DNA of 64,000 bases from Flavobacterium sp. N3904 (GCF_025947305.1 NZ_CP110009.1:2521501-2585500); one strand, 5' to 3'; counted from the first letter of the stretch, positions 9,070 through 18,076 are shown. Numbers and translations are program-made. The notes: generated by a model from the letters alone, not told the origin.

Positions 9070-9672
9070 TTAAAGATCTTCTAAAAGCAATAAATATAAA
9101 TTTTTGGCAGAACTTCCGTATTGTGTAAAATCTTCTTCTTTAGCTTTTTCGAAATATTTTATTGTAGTTATATTGGTTGGATATTCACGGAGGTATTTTT
9201 TTCTAATAGCACTTAGTCCATCGCTCTTTCCTTCTACAATTTGGCTTGTATTTGCTAAAATAATAATATTAGTGGGTAAGTCGTTAGGTTTTTTTTGTTT
9301 GATTTGATTTGATGAAAATAATATTGAACCTTCCTCAGCAACCAGATTTTCACAACTGGATAATAAGAACTTTGGTTCTTTAGTGGACGTATATACTATT
9401 TTATTTTCGTCTAATAGACTAAATAACTTGGGTTCATAACATAATGCTTCGCTTTCAAACCAGTCATTTTCTTCAAGTATATTTTCAAATTGATCTTTTA
9501 CCTCATTTAAATTTTCACAGTATAGAAATTTACCTCCATTTTTTTTAAAATTATAGATAAATTGCTCATCCAGAGGGGAATTGATATCTGGATTTGGTTT
9601 GTTACTATTATTCCCGTTATCTTCGTCTGAAGAAGGATTGCTAGTACCAAATAATTTACTGAAAATACTCAT
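9070..9672 (-). CDS. LUD domain protein (LutC/YkgG family)
   Basis: The 200-residue product shows the LUD fold: an N-terminal low-complexity stretch (about residues 10-30, rich in Asn, Ser and Pro), then alternating strands and helices with KEPKFLLSSCENLVAEEGSIL, and NIIILANTSQIVEGKSDGLSAI. LUD proteins take part in lactate use or electron transfer in some bacteria, but LutA and LutB partners are absent here. It is the first gene of the cdsA-psd-ACBP-sod operon, and a -7 box lies 38 bp upstream. The role in this operon is unknown. Confidence 0.75.
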   Translation of the reverse strand: MSIFSKLFGTSNPSSDEDNGNNSNKPNPDINSPLDEQFIYNFKKNGGKFLYCENLNEVKDQFENILEENDWFESEALCYEPKLFSLLDENKIVYTSTKEPKFLLSSCENLVAEEGSILFSSNQIKQKKPNDLPTNIIILANTSQIVEGKSDGLSAIRKKYLREYPTNITTIKYFEKAKEEDFTQYGSSAKNLYLLLLEDL

Positions 9673-9710
9673 ATTGTGTTAATCTACGTTTTATGTTACT
9701 TGAAAACGTT

Positions 9711-9718
9711 CAAAGATA
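9711..9718 (-). promoter_or_regulatory. Candidate -7 box for the LUD-cdsA-psd-ACBP-sod operon
   Basis: Read on the minus strand this is TATCTTTG, an exact match to TAnnTTTG, 38 bp before the LUD start codon. A TTTG lies upstream but only 14 nt away, shorter than the usual 17-23, so the -33 element is uncertain. Confidence 0.5.
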
Positions 9719-9759
9719 AAAAAATCTTAATTCAAAACAGGGTTTTGAATTAAGATTTT
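9719..9759 (-). terminator. Intrinsic terminator after ftsH
   Basis: Positions 9721-9737 and 9743-9759 form a perfect 17-bp stem around the loop CAGGG. On the minus strand it is followed by seven T, so it ends the ftsH transcript just before the next operon's promoter. Confidence 0.9.
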
Positions 9760-9781
9760 AAAATATTATGTTAATTTGTTT

Positions 9782-11704
9782 TTAAGAGACTACTTCTTCA
9801 AGGTTTTTGTCAAAGGTTCTTTTACCGAAAATTGCTTCTAAATCATCTTTAAAAATAACTTCTTTTTCAATTAAAATTGATGCAAGTTGATCTAGTTTAT
9901 CTTTGTTTTCCTCTAGAATTGCAATAGCTCTTTGGTATTGACTTTCTATTAAATCTGAAATCTCTTTGTCAATTATTTTTGCAGTATCTTCAGAATAAGG
10001 TTTTGCAAAACTATACTCACTTTGCCCAGTTGAATCATAATAGGTTACATTTCCAATTTTCTCATTAAGTCCATAAACCGTAACCATGGCACGGGCTTGT
10101 TTAGTTACTTTTTCTAAATCACTAAGTGCTCCAGTTGAAATTCTGTCAAAAGTTACTTTTTCGGCAGCTCTACCACCCATTGTAGCACACATTTCGTCAA
10201 GCATTTGATCGGTGCGAACAATTAATCTTTCTTCGGGCAAATACCAAGCGGCACCAAGACTTTGTCCACGTGGCACGATAGTTACCTTAATTAATGGTGC
10301 AGCATGTTCCAGCATCCAGCTTACTGTTGCATGTCCAGCTTCATGTATTGCAATTGCTCTTTTTTCTTCCGGGGTTACAATTTTATTTTTCTTTTCAAGA
10401 CCGCCAACAATTCGATCAACAGCATCCAAGAAATCTTGTTTGTCTACTGCTTCTTTGTTATATCTGGCTGCAATCAATGCCGCCTCATTGCAAACATTGG
10501 CAATGTCTGCTCCAGAAAAACCAGGTGTTTGTTTTGCTAAAAAGTCAGTATCCAATCCTTCTACTTTTTTCAAAGGAGCGAGATGCACTTTGAATATTTC
10601 GGCTCTTTCGCGAATGTCCGGTAAATCAACAAAAATTTGTCTGTCAAAACGTCCAGCACGCATCAAGGCTTTGTCTAAAACATCAGCTCTGTTGGTTGCT
10701 GCTAAAACAATCACATTTGAATTGGTACCAAAACCATCCATTTCAGTCAGTAGTTGATTTAAGGTATTTTCTCTTTCGTCATTTCCACCAGACATATTGC
10801 TTTTTCCTCTGGCTCTACCTACAGCGTCAATTTCATCGATAAAAATAATGGCTGGAGATTTCTCTTTTGCTTGTTTGAATAGGTCACGCACACGAGAGGC
10901 ACCTACACCTACAAACATTTCAACAAAATCGGATCCCGATAAAGAGAAAAATGGCACTTGTGCTTCACCGGCAACGGCTTTTGCCAATAATGTTTTTCCT
11001 GTTCCGGGCGGGCCAACCAGTAAGGCTCCTTTGGGTATTTTTCCTCCCAGATTGGTGTATTTTTCAGGGTTTTTTAAGAATTCTACAATTTCTTGTATTT
11101 CTTCTTTTGCTCCTTCTAAACCTGCAACATCTTTGAAAGTTGTTTTAATATCGGTTTTTTCATCAAAAAGTTTTGCTTTTGATTTTCCAATATTAAAAAT
11201 TTGACCACCACCACCAGCTCCGCCAGACATTTTGCGCATGATAAAAATCCACACACCAATGATAATAATGATTGGTAATAGACTTACAAAAATATCTGTC
11301 CAGTTGCTTTTTGGCAAGAAATTAAAATCTTTTAATTTTCCTTCTGCAACAGCTTTTTCTAATTTGGTTTGAAAAATTTGATCATTTCCAATATCAAAAG
11401 AATAGTGAGGTCCTTTGTTTGGTCTGTCCAAAACATCTTTTGCTACTTTTTTGTGTTCAGGATCTTTTAAGGCTTGCGCATTCAAAAATACTTCAGCTTC
11501 TGTTTTGTTGTAAACAATAACTTTTTCAATTTGTCCTTTTTCTAAATAGGAATTAAATTTAGATGACGTTAATTGAGAAGGTTCCTGAAAACTAGATCCA
11601 CCAGTTGCAAAACTAATACCTAAGAAAATTAAGAGAATTGCCGTGTAAATTAACCAAGGACTTACTTTAAATTTATTCGAATTTGGATTATTATCTTTAG
11701 CCAT
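9782..11704 (-). CDS. ftsH: ATP-dependent zinc metalloprotease FtsH
   Basis: FtsH is the membrane-bound AAA+ protease that degrades misplaced membrane proteins and some regulators. The 640-residue product has membrane segments at about 16-34 and 137-155, a periplasmic domain between them, Walker A GPPGTGKT at 231-238, Walker B IIFIDEID near 286-293, the second region of homology with [19 protein letters not shown], and the zinc site HEAGH at 454-458. It lies 15 bp after rsfS on the same strand and has its own strong terminator. Confidence 0.97.
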   Translation of the reverse strand: MAKDNNPNSNKFKVSPWLIYTAILLIFLGISFATGGSSFQEPSQLTSSKFNSYLEKGQIEKVIVYNKTEAEVFLNAQALKDPEHKKVAKDVLDRPNKGPHYSFDIGNDQIFQTKLEKAVAEGKLKDFNFLPKSNWTDIFVSLLPIIIIIGVWIFIMRKMSGGAGGGGQIFNIGKSKAKLFDEKTDIKTTFKDVAGLEGAKEEIQEIVEFLKNPEKYTNLGGKIPKGALLVGPPGTGKTLLAKAVAGEAQVPFFSLSGSDFVEMFVGVGASRVRDLFKQAKEKSPAIIFIDEIDAVGRARGKSNMSGGNDERENTLNQLLTEMDGFGTNSNVIVLAATNRADVLDKALMRAGRFDRQIFVDLPDIRERAEIFKVHLAPLKKVEGLDTDFLAKQTPGFSGADIANVCNEAALIAARYNKEAVDKQDFLDAVDRIVGGLEKKNKIVTPEEKRAIAIHEAGHATVSWMLEHAAPLIKVTIVPRGQSLGAAWYLPEERLIVRTDQMLDEMCATMGGRAAEKVTFDRISTGALSDLEKVTKQARAMVTVYGLNEKIGNVTYYDSTGQSEYSFAKPYSEDTAKIIDKEISDLIESQYQRAIAILEENKDKLDQLASILIEKEVIFKDDLEAIFGKRTFDKNLEEVVS

Positions 11705-11719
11705 TAGAAATTTATTTCT

Positions 11720-12091
11720 TTAGTATTTATTTTCGATTTTTGTGATTTTTGCATCTCCCCAAAGACTTTCGATATTGTAATATTCACGTATGTGTTTTTG
11801 GAATACATGAACTACAATATGTACATAATCCATAAGTACCCATTCAGCTACATCAGAGCCTTCTACGTGCCAAGGTTTGTCTTTTAAGTCTTTTGAAACT
11901 GTTTTTTGGATGGAATTTACGATGGCATTCACTTGGGTATTTGAATTACCGTTACAAACTACAAAATAGTCACAAACTGCGGTGTCTATTTCTCTTAAAT
12001 CTAAAATATCGATATCATTTCCTTTTACTTCTTCTATCCCTTTTATGATGTTTGCTAATAACGCATCATTATTTATAGTCTTTTTCGCCAT
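11720..12091 (-). CDS. rsfS: Ribosomal silencing factor RsfS
   Basis: The 123-residue product matches RsfS (YbeB/Iojap) in length and sequence: DIDILDLREIDTAVCDYFVVCNGNSNTQV, then KPWHVEGSDVAEWVLMDY and VHVFQKHIREYYNIESLW. It binds ribosomal protein uL14 and prevents subunit joining when nutrients are short. It leads into ftsH after 15 bp, a pairing I associate with Bacteroidota. The facing birA gene starts on the other strand, leaving about 96 bp for both promoters. Confidence 0.94.
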   Translation of the reverse strand: MAKKTINNDALLANIIKGIEEVKGNDIDILDLREIDTAVCDYFVVCNGNSNTQVNAIVNSIQKTVSKDLKDKPWHVEGSDVAEWVLMDYVHIVVHVFQKHIREYYNIESLWGDAKITKIENKY

Positions 12092-12106
12092 TTAATTTTT
12101 TATATA

Positions 12107-12114
12107 TAAGTTTG
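12107..12114 (+). promoter_or_regulatory. Candidate -7 box for birA
   Basis: TAAGTTTG matches TAnnTTTG. It would give a 5' leader of about 70 nt to the ATG at 12188. No clear -33 TTTG was found at 17-23 nt. Confidence 0.35.
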
Positions 12115-12187
12115 TAAAGTTACCATTTTTTGTGATTATTTTTGAACCTTAACATAATATTAAATTATGTTACACAAAAAAACATAT

Positions 12188-12916
12188 ATGAAGCTAATCA
12201 AACTCGATGCCATAGATTCAACAAATGAGTTTCTTAAAGGGTTGTCAAGTAAACAAGAGCTGCAAAACTACACGGTTGTAACTGCAGAAAATCAATTGAA
12301 TGGTAAAGGGCAAATGGGCTCAAAATGGGAGTCTGAAGAGGGTAAAAACCTTATTATGAGTGTATTGATAAAGGATTTTCTAACTGATAATGAGACTTTT
12401 TTTAATCTAAATATAGTGGTGTCTCTTGCAGTTATTCAGGTTCTTGAAAATTATGCAATTCCTGAATTAAGTATAAAATGGCCTAACGACATTATGTCAG
12501 CTAATAAAAAAATAGGTGGCATATTGATTGAAAATAATATAAAAGGGAACGGAACTATTACTTCGATAGTTGGTTTAGGCTTAAATATTAATCAAACGCA
12601 GTATGATAATTTGCCAAGGGCATCTTCTCTGGCGGTAATTTGTAATTCCAGTTTTGATAAAGAAGAAATACTTTTTAAGATTATTTCGAAAATGGAAGAA
12701 TTCATTCCTTTTTATAAAGAAAATGAAGTTTCTCTTTGGAATGAATATAAAAGCAATCTATTTAGAGTTGGGATACCGACAGCTTTTTCAGATGAAAATA
12801 ATATTAATTTTATGGGAATTATAAAAGGGGTTACTGATGCGGGAAAACTTCAAATTCAATTGGAAGATGACAGCATTTGTGAATACAATCTAAAGGAAGT
12901 GCAAATGTTGTATTGA
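12188..12916 (+). CDS. birA: Biotin--[acetyl-CoA-carboxylase] ligase
   Basis: This enzyme activates biotin with ATP and attaches it to the biotin carrier of carboxylases. The product begins MKLIKLDAIDSTNEFL, with the conserved STN motif, and has the biotinoyl-AMP loop GKGQMGSKW, then IKWPNDIM and KIGGILIEN. There is no N-terminal helix-turn-helix, so it is a monofunctional ligase and not the BirA repressor. I chose the ATG at 12188 because it matches the family start; an in-frame ATG at 12167 would add seven residues. A strong bidirectional terminator follows. Confidence 0.92.
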   Translation: MKLIKLDAIDSTNEFLKGLSSKQELQNYTVVTAENQLNGKGQMGSKWESEEGKNLIMSVLIKDFLTDNETFFNLNIVVSLAVIQVLENYAIPELSIKWPNDIMSANKKIGGILIENNIKGNGTITSIVGLGLNINQTQYDNLPRASSLAVICNSSFDKEEILFKIISKMEEFIPFYKENEVSLWNEYKSNLFRVGIPTAFSDENNINFMGIIKGVTDAGKLQIQLEDDSICEYNLKEVQMLY

Positions 12917-12935
12917 TGCAGTACAGCTCAATTAT

Positions 12936-12979
12936 AAAAACGAAAGCCTTTCAGTTTGTTCTGAAAGGCTTTCGTTTTT
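12936..12979. terminator. Bidirectional terminator between birA and the SRPBCC gene
   Basis: A perfect 19-bp stem (12936-12954 with 12961-12979) around TTTGTT, beginning with A5 and ending with T5, serves both converging genes. Confidence 0.92.
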
Positions 12980-12992
12980 ATTTTAATTTATT

Positions 12993-13385
12993 TTAAAGTT
13001 TGGTCATGTTGTTTGCCAAAGTTTCAATGAATTTTCCAATTGGGCCTTTTATCATCATTGCCATCATTGCATTAAATTCACCTTCAAAATCAAGTTTTAC
13101 AGCACTTGAACTATCCGAAACAGTTTCAATGTTTGCAACCAAAGTAAAGGGAAGTTTGTCACTAGCTGCTCCCAAAACAATTTTGTTTGGCGCAACTTTT
13201 TCTTTCATTTTTAATTTGATTTCTGGCATTCCTTTTAATCCAAAAATAAAAGCATCTTCACCTATTACTTCAAATTTTGCAATATTATCAGGCATTAATT
13301 TCTCGAAATTTTTTACATCACTCAACAAATCAAATAATTCCTGACTTGATTTTTCAACCTTAACTTTTGGACTTTCTAAATTCAT
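12993..13385 (-). CDS. SRPBCC (START/CoxG-like) family protein
   Basis: The 130-residue product has the helix-grip pattern of small SRPBCC proteins: FDLLSDVKNFEKLMPDNI near the N-terminus, a central run of beta strands, and a long C-terminal amphipathic helix (MMAMMIKGPIGKFIETLA). Members bind hydrophobic ligands in a cavity; no catalytic residue can be assigned here. It follows pyrE by 46 bp on the same strand and is probably co-transcribed with it. The fold is likely, the ligand unknown. Confidence 0.75.
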   Translation of the reverse strand: MNLESPKVKVEKSSQELFDLLSDVKNFEKLMPDNIAKFEVIGEDAFIFGLKGMPEIKLKMKEKVAPNKIVLGAASDKLPFTLVANIETVSDSSSAVKLDFEGEFNAMMAMMIKGPIGKFIETLANNMTKL

Positions 13386-13431
13386 TTTTTATTTTTTTTT
13401 ATATCTAAAATCTTTATTTTTATATCTGAAA

Positions 13432-14073
13432 TCAGATTCCCCAAGTCGATGGACTTACATTCCATTCTCTTAAGGTTTGTTCTTCTTCTTCGGTAATGTA
13501 TTTTTTTGTCACAGCCAAATTTAAAAGGTTTTGATAATTGCTTAGGGTATATAAGTCAATTCTAGCATTTTTAAAGTTCTGATCAGCAACATCAAATCCG
13601 TAGGTGAATATTGCGGCCATACCTTTAATATTGGCTCCTGCTTCCCGTAAGCCTTCAACGGCAAGCAAACTACTGTTTCCAGTACTTATTAAATCTTCTA
13701 TTATTACAACGCTTTGGCCTTTTTGTAAAAACCCTTCTACTTGGTTTTGGCGACCGTGTTTTTTTGGTTCTGGGCGTACATATACAAAAGGCAATCCCAT
13801 ACTCTCTGCAACTAGCATACCTATTCCAATTGCCCCAGTGGCCACACCGGCAATTACATCTGGCTTGCCAAATTGTTTTTCAATATTTTTAGAAAATTCA
13901 TCTCTGATATAATTTCTTATAGCTGGAAATGAGAGAATTAAGCGGTTGTCGCAATATATAGGCGATTTCCATCCAGAAGCCCATGTAAAAGGATTTCCTG
14001 GATTCAATTTAATTGCATTTATTTGCAAAAGCAATTCGGCTGTTTTTTCGGCAGTATCTTTATTAAAAATCAT
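13432..14073 (-). CDS. pyrE: Orotate phosphoribosyltransferase
   Basis: PyrE joins orotate to PRPP to make OMP in pyrimidine synthesis. The 213-residue product starts MIFNKDTAEKTAELLLQI. It shows FTWASGWKSPIYCDNR, VAGVATGAIGIGMLVA, the flexible-loop region YVRPEPKKHGRQNQVEG, and the PRPP motif VVIIEDLISTGNSSL. A longer frame opens at 14136, but that would overlap the facing NUDIX gene, and the extra 21 residues do not look like this family. The ATG at 14073 also sits just past a good promoter. Confidence 0.95.
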   Translation of the reverse strand: MIFNKDTAEKTAELLLQINAIKLNPGNPFTWASGWKSPIYCDNRLILSFPAIRNYIRDEFSKNIEKQFGKPDVIAGVATGAIGIGMLVAESMGLPFVYVRPEPKKHGRQNQVEGFLQKGQSVVIIEDLISTGNSSLLAVEGLREAGANIKGMAAIFTYGFDVADQNFKNARIDLYTLSNYQNLLNLAVTKKYITEEEEQTLREWNVSPSTWGI

Positions 14074-14077
14074 AATA

Positions 14078-14107
14078 CAAATGTATAAAGTTTTTGTTAA
14101 CGACAAA
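14078..14107 (-). promoter_or_regulatory. pyrE promoter inside the NUDIX coding region
   Basis: On the minus strand TTTG (14104-14107), 18 nt, then TACATTTG (14078-14085) fit the Bacteroidota promoter. The -7 box ends only four bases before the pyrE ATG, so the transcript would be leaderless or nearly so. Confidence 0.65.
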
Positions 14108-14689
14108 CCACTTTTTTTGACAAATGAAATCTCCAAGGAGACCGATTTTCAATTATTTTTACTTGATAGTATTGATATTGAGCAGGTTATTGTCAAAATG
14201 TTTCAAAATAAAATTAAAAAAGCGTATTTGTATCATCCTGATGAAAGTGTGATTATGAAAACGTTGAAAGCAAAAATTCCTGTAAATAAAGCTGGAGGCG
14301 GTTTAGTTTATAATAAAAAAGGGGAGGTTTTGTTCATTTTTAGAAATGGAAAATGGGATTTGCCAAAAGGAGGTACCGAAAAAGGCGAGTTAATCGAAGA
14401 TACCGCAATGCGCGAAGTAGAAGAAGAAACCGGTGTAAATGGTCTCACAGTTGTTAGAAAACTTCAAAAGACCTATCATGTTTTTAAACGCAATGGAAAA
14501 TATAAATTAAAAATAACCCATTGGTTTGAAATGAATTCTGATTTTGAAGGCATCCCAATAGGGCAATTGGAAGAAGGAATTGAGAAAGTGGCTTGGTTTA
14601 AGCCAAATGAAATTCCGGAAGCTTTGACAAACTCTTATGAAAATATAAAACTGTTATTTGAAGAAGAATCTGAAGATCATGAAGTTTAA
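14081..14689 (+). CDS. NUDIX hydrolase
   Basis: The product (202 residues) starts MYKVFVNDKPLFLTNEIS. An N-terminal region of about 65 residues precedes the NUDIX domain, whose box is visible as GGTEKGELIEDTAMREVEEE followed by TGV. NUDIX enzymes cleave nucleoside diphosphates linked to another group; the substrate cannot be told. The track frame can open 135 bases earlier, but that would run through pyrE, so the ATG at 14081 is preferred. The start codons of this gene and pyrE are separated by only seven bases. Confidence 0.88.
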   Translation: MYKVFVNDKPLFLTNEISKETDFQLFLLDSIDIEQVIVKMFQNKIKKAYLYHPDESVIMKTLKAKIPVNKAGGGLVYNKKGEVLFIFRNGKWDLPKGGTEKGELIEDTAMREVEEETGVNGLTVVRKLQKTYHVFKRNGKYKLKITHWFEMNSDFEGIPIGQLEEGIEKVAWFKPNEIPEALTNSYENIKLLFEEESEDHEV

Positions 14690-14698
14690 AAGTTAATT

Positions 14699-14733
14699 AA
14701 AAAGGCTCAATTCAGATTGATTTGAGCCTTTTT
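14699..14733. terminator. Bidirectional terminator between the NUDIX and M14 peptidase genes
   Basis: AAAAAGGCTCAA and TTGAGCCTTTTT form a 12-bp stem with an 11-nt loop; both flanks supply A or T tracts for the two converging genes. Confidence 0.88.
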
Positions 14734-14742
14734 TGTTTTTTA

Positions 14743-16473
14743 TTAATTTACTTTTCTATAAACAGGATATTGCAAGTGCGCTTTTTCATAATAAACAGAA
14801 TGTTTGTAAATCCAGTTTAATTGTGCTTCGCTATCTTTTGCGAATTTTGAATCTTCAAGAATTTTTTTATCTAATTCATATTTTAATTTGGGGTTTTCCT
14901 TTAATAGCTGAGCGGCTAGATCTTCAAATACGTACTCAGAATATCCCTCTTTTTGTTGTAAAATGGTATCAAAAAAGTTCCAATTAAAAAAGGAATCAAT
15001 TGCTTCCGGTTCCAATGTTTCCAATAAATATTTAACGGCTTTTTGGCTAGTTGAAAAAACGTAATCCCCTTTGGCGAAAGCCTTATTTTCTCTCTTGGCA
15101 ATTACCTGCGTTTTTCTGTGTGGATAATGGCCTTCGTAAGCGGTATTTGAGGTTTTGTAATCTGCTATTTTATAGCTTTCTACCTCGATTATGGTGTCTT
15201 TTTTTAATTGTGTAAACGAACAATTGTTGCTTTTTAGTAATTCGATCACATTCCAATATCCTTTTGGAATGATATAGGATTCCGGAATAGTAACATCTTT
15301 TACAGATTTATATTCTTTGATGTAAGGGATACTTTTTTGGTACGGTTTTGATCGGTCGTAAAACAAGCGTTGCCCCTTTGTAGCTTCGCTTTTCTTGAAG
15401 CTGGCTTCGTATCCCGAAAACAGAAATGTGGTAATTTTTGTGCTGTCAATTTGCCATTCAATTGGATAGGAAGATTTTGGTTTGTATTGTTCTTCATTTT
15501 TTAATCGCAAATGTTTTATTTTTTGATAATTGGTATCTGTAAAAGCAATTGTTGAGAGCATGTATTCATAAGTTGCTTTTACACGTTCAGCATATTTTTT
15601 GAGCATGTGAGTTTCGACCACAAACCCAATAGTGTTAAACAATGAGGTGTATCCTGTTGTATATCTTGGGCTATCAGAGAATTGTACAAAACCATTGTCA
15701 GGTGTTTCTTCAAAAGCATTGACATACGGAGTGGTTTTGATATTTTTTTTCTCTAAATCGGTTACAATAAAAGGCATCATTTCGGTATTTAAATAATCAC
15801 CCAACACAGTGCCTAATTTGTTATGCTGTGTCATTATATACGTTAGTTTGTATTGATAATCGGCACCGTTGCTCACGTGGTTGTCTATAAAAACATCGGG
15901 ATTTATTTTATGAAAAATAGCGACGAAACTTTTGGTATTACGGGTGTCGGATTTAATCATATCCCGATTTAAGTCATAGTTTCTGGCGTTTCCTCTAAAG
16001 CCATATTCTTCCGGCCCTTCTTGATTGACTCTTGTGGTCGAATTTCGGTTTAGCGCCCCACCAATATTATAAATGGGGATAGTTACAATGACAGTGTTTT
16101 TCGGCGCTTTGACTTTGCCTGTTGCCAAATCACGAAACAGTTGCATAGTCGCATCTATTCCGTCTGGTTCTCCAGCATGTATGCCATTATTGATGAGAAG
16201 TACAGCTTTGTTTTTCTGAATTTCCTCAAAGTTGAAATTTTTATCAGGATTGAAAGTGATTATGTGCAATGGTTCTCCACTGTCTGTCAATCCCATTTCT
16301 TGCATTTGTAAGGTTGGGAAATCATGCGCCAATATTTTATAATAATCCATCGTTTTTTGGTATGTTGCCGATTGATTTCCGTTCCCTTTTTCGAAAAAAG
16401 TATCGTATTTATTGTTTTTTTGTGCAAATAATGAAGAAGCAAAAATTAGAAAACAAAACGGCAATAATTTCAT
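14743..16473 (-). CDS. Secreted M14 family zinc carboxypeptidase-like protein
   Basis: The 576-residue product has a signal peptide (MKLLPFCFLIFASSLFAQ) and a peptidase M14 domain: the zinc site H99-x-x-E102 in NNGIHAGEPDG, the substrate-binding RNYDLNRDMIK near 164-174, and the third zinc ligand H199 in FIDNHVSNGADYQ. The general base expected later in the domain is probably in FVVETHM (around residue 290). M14 enzymes release C-terminal residues from peptides. The C-terminal half (about 330-576) has no recognised domain. It acts in the periplasm or outside. Confidence 0.88.
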   Translation of the reverse strand: MKLLPFCFLIFASSLFAQKNNKYDTFFEKGNGNQSATYQKTMDYYKILAHDFPTLQMQEMGLTDSGEPLHIITFNPDKNFNFEEIQKNKAVLLINNGIHAGEPDGIDATMQLFRDLATGKVKAPKNTVIVTIPIYNIGGALNRNSTTRVNQEGPEEYGFRGNARNYDLNRDMIKSDTRNTKSFVAIFHKINPDVFIDNHVSNGADYQYKLTYIMTQHNKLGTVLGDYLNTEMMPFIVTDLEKKNIKTTPYVNAFEETPDNGFVQFSDSPRYTTGYTSLFNTIGFVVETHMLKKYAERVKATYEYMLSTIAFTDTNYQKIKHLRLKNEEQYKPKSSYPIEWQIDSTKITTFLFSGYEASFKKSEATKGQRLFYDRSKPYQKSIPYIKEYKSVKDVTIPESYIIPKGYWNVIELLKSNNCSFTQLKKDTIIEVESYKIADYKTSNTAYEGHYPHRKTQVIAKRENKAFAKGDYVFSTSQKAVKYLLETLEPEAIDSFFNWNFFDTILQQKEGYSEYVFEDLAAQLLKENPKLKYELDKKILEDSKFAKDSEAQLNWIYKHSVYYEKAHLQYPVYRKVN

Positions 16474-16590
16474 GATTGTGAATTTAAAATAGAGAATCCA
16501 AAAGTAATTATTTTTGCATTCAATTATTTATAATTTGATTTTGCATTTTGCCGATCATTAAAAACTGAATACAAAACACTTTTTTTAAAC

Positions 16591-16598
16591 TACCTTTG
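16591..16598 (+). promoter_or_regulatory. Candidate -7 box four bases before the helicase ATG
   Basis: TACCTTTG matches TAnnTTTG and ends at 16598; the ATG is at 16603. If used, the mRNA would have almost no leader. No TTTG is present at the usual -33 distance. Confidence 0.45.
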
Positions 16599-16602
16599 CA
16601 AA

Positions 16603-17949
16603 ATGAATAAGAAACACCATTCCAACAATATACTTTTGAATTTAGGCATCGAAAGTCTAAACGAAATGCAAGAACTAGCGCAAGATGCTATTCTTAACGA
16701 TAATAATATTTTATTGCTTTCGCCAACGGGTTCCGGAAAAACATTAGCTTTTTTATTACCTGTTTTAGAAATGCTGCAACCCGAAATTCTGTCGGTTCAA
16801 TGTTTAATTTTGGTTCCATCACGTGAATTGGGCCTGCAAATTGAACAGGTTTGGAAAAAAATGGGTACCGATTATAAAGTTAATGTTTGCTACGGTGGGC
16901 ATTCGATTGAAACAGAAATAAAAAATCTAAGCAATCCGCCAGCAGTTTTAATAGGCACTCCAGGCCGAATTGCCGATCATATTGACAGAGGAACTTTTCG
17001 CTTGGACAAAATTCAAACTTTGATTCTAGATGAGTTTGATAAATCTTTGCAACTGGGTTTTCACGAACAAATGTCCTTTATCATTGGTAAATTAGCAAAA
17101 CTCAACAAACGGGTGTTGGTTTCGGCAACATCGGATATTGAAATTCCAAAATATACAAGAGTCGTTAATCCTACCATTTTGGATTTTATACCCGAAAAGG
17201 AGCAGGAAACAAATTTGTCTATGAAAATGGTAGTTTCGAAAGAAAAAGACAAAATAGGAAGTTTGTTCAATTTGATTTGTTCTTTGAAATCCCAATCGGC
17301 TATTGTTTTTTGCAACCATCGTGATGCCGCAGAACGAATTAGTGATACGTTAAACGAAAAAGGAATTTACTCCACTTATTATCATGGTGGAATGGATCAG
17401 GAGGAGCGTGAAAGGGCGTTAATTCAATTTCGAAATGGAAGTGTGAGTTATTTAATCACCACCGATTTGGCAGCCCGAGGACTGGATATTCCTGAAATGA
17501 ATCATGTGATTCATTATCATTTACCATTAAAAGCGGATGAGTTTACGCATAGAAATGGACGTACGGCTCGTATGCTAGCCTCTGGAACTGCTTATATCAT
17601 CGCACATGAAAGCGAGAAAAAATTGGATTATATTAATTACGGAATGGAAGTTTTGAAATTAGAAAATTCAACTTCATTGCCAAAACCGCCAGAGTTTCAG
17701 ACGATCTACATCAGTGGCGGAAAGAAAAATAAATTGAACAAAATAGATATCGTTGGTTTCTTTTCTCAAAAAGGGAATTTAGAAAAAGGAGACTTGGGAT
17801 TGATCGAGGTAAAGGATTTTATCTCGTTCGCGGCAGTAAAATTTAATAAAGTAAAAGATTTACTTCATGCTATAAAAGAAGAAAAAATGAAAGGCAAGAA
17901 ATTTAAAATTGAAGTAGCAAGAAAAGTCATTAAAAAAGACGAGGAATAA
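16603..17949 (+). CDS. DEAD-box type RNA helicase with DEFD motif and DbpA-like C-terminal domain
   Basis: The 448-residue product has a Q-motif region (LGIESLNEMQELAQDAIL), Walker A SPTGSGKT at 40-47, PSREL, GTPGR, motif II as D143-E-F-D146 instead of DEAD, SAT at 174-176, then TDLAARGLDIP and HRNGRTAR in the second RecA domain. The last about 75 residues (from 376) resemble the DbpA RNA-binding domain, which in DbpA targets the enzyme to 23S rRNA. A role in large-subunit assembly is thus plausible. The changed third residue of motif II is not expected to abolish ATP hydrolysis. Confidence 0.9.
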   Translation: MNKKHHSNNILLNLGIESLNEMQELAQDAILNDNNILLLSPTGSGKTLAFLLPVLEMLQPEILSVQCLILVPSRELGLQIEQVWKKMGTDYKVNVCYGGHSIETEIKNLSNPPAVLIGTPGRIADHIDRGTFRLDKIQTLILDEFDKSLQLGFHEQMSFIIGKLAKLNKRVLVSATSDIEIPKYTRVVNPTILDFIPEKEQETNLSMKMVVSKEKDKIGSLFNLICSLKSQSAIVFCNHRDAAERISDTLNEKGIYSTYYHGGMDQEERERALIQFRNGSVSYLITTDLAARGLDIPEMNHVIHYHLPLKADEFTHRNGRTARMLASGTAYIIAHESEKKLDYINYGMEVLKLENSTSLPKPPEFQTIYISGGKKNKLNKIDIVGFFSQKGNLEKGDLGLIEVKDFISFAAVKFNKVKDLLHAIKEEKMKGKKFKIEVARKVIKKDEE

Positions 17950-18076
17950 TACTTAGTGTTTTTTTAAATTAGTTTGTTATCGTTGTTGTGTCAGGCTTTT
18001 ATAATTTACAAACAAAAAAAGTAGATTAATGTTGATAAATAAATGAATTAAAGAAAAAGTTAATTTTATTTATTAT

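Noticed and set aside
10212..11204. Plus-strand ORFs across ftsH
   Set aside because: Antisense shadows of a conserved gene with no signals of their own.
12188..12916. BirA as biotin-responsive repressor
   Set aside because: No N-terminal helix-turn-helix domain.
16498..16507. -7 box for the M14 peptidase
   Set aside because: The candidate has nine bases (CAAAAAGTA on the plus strand), so it does not match TAnnTTTG in length.
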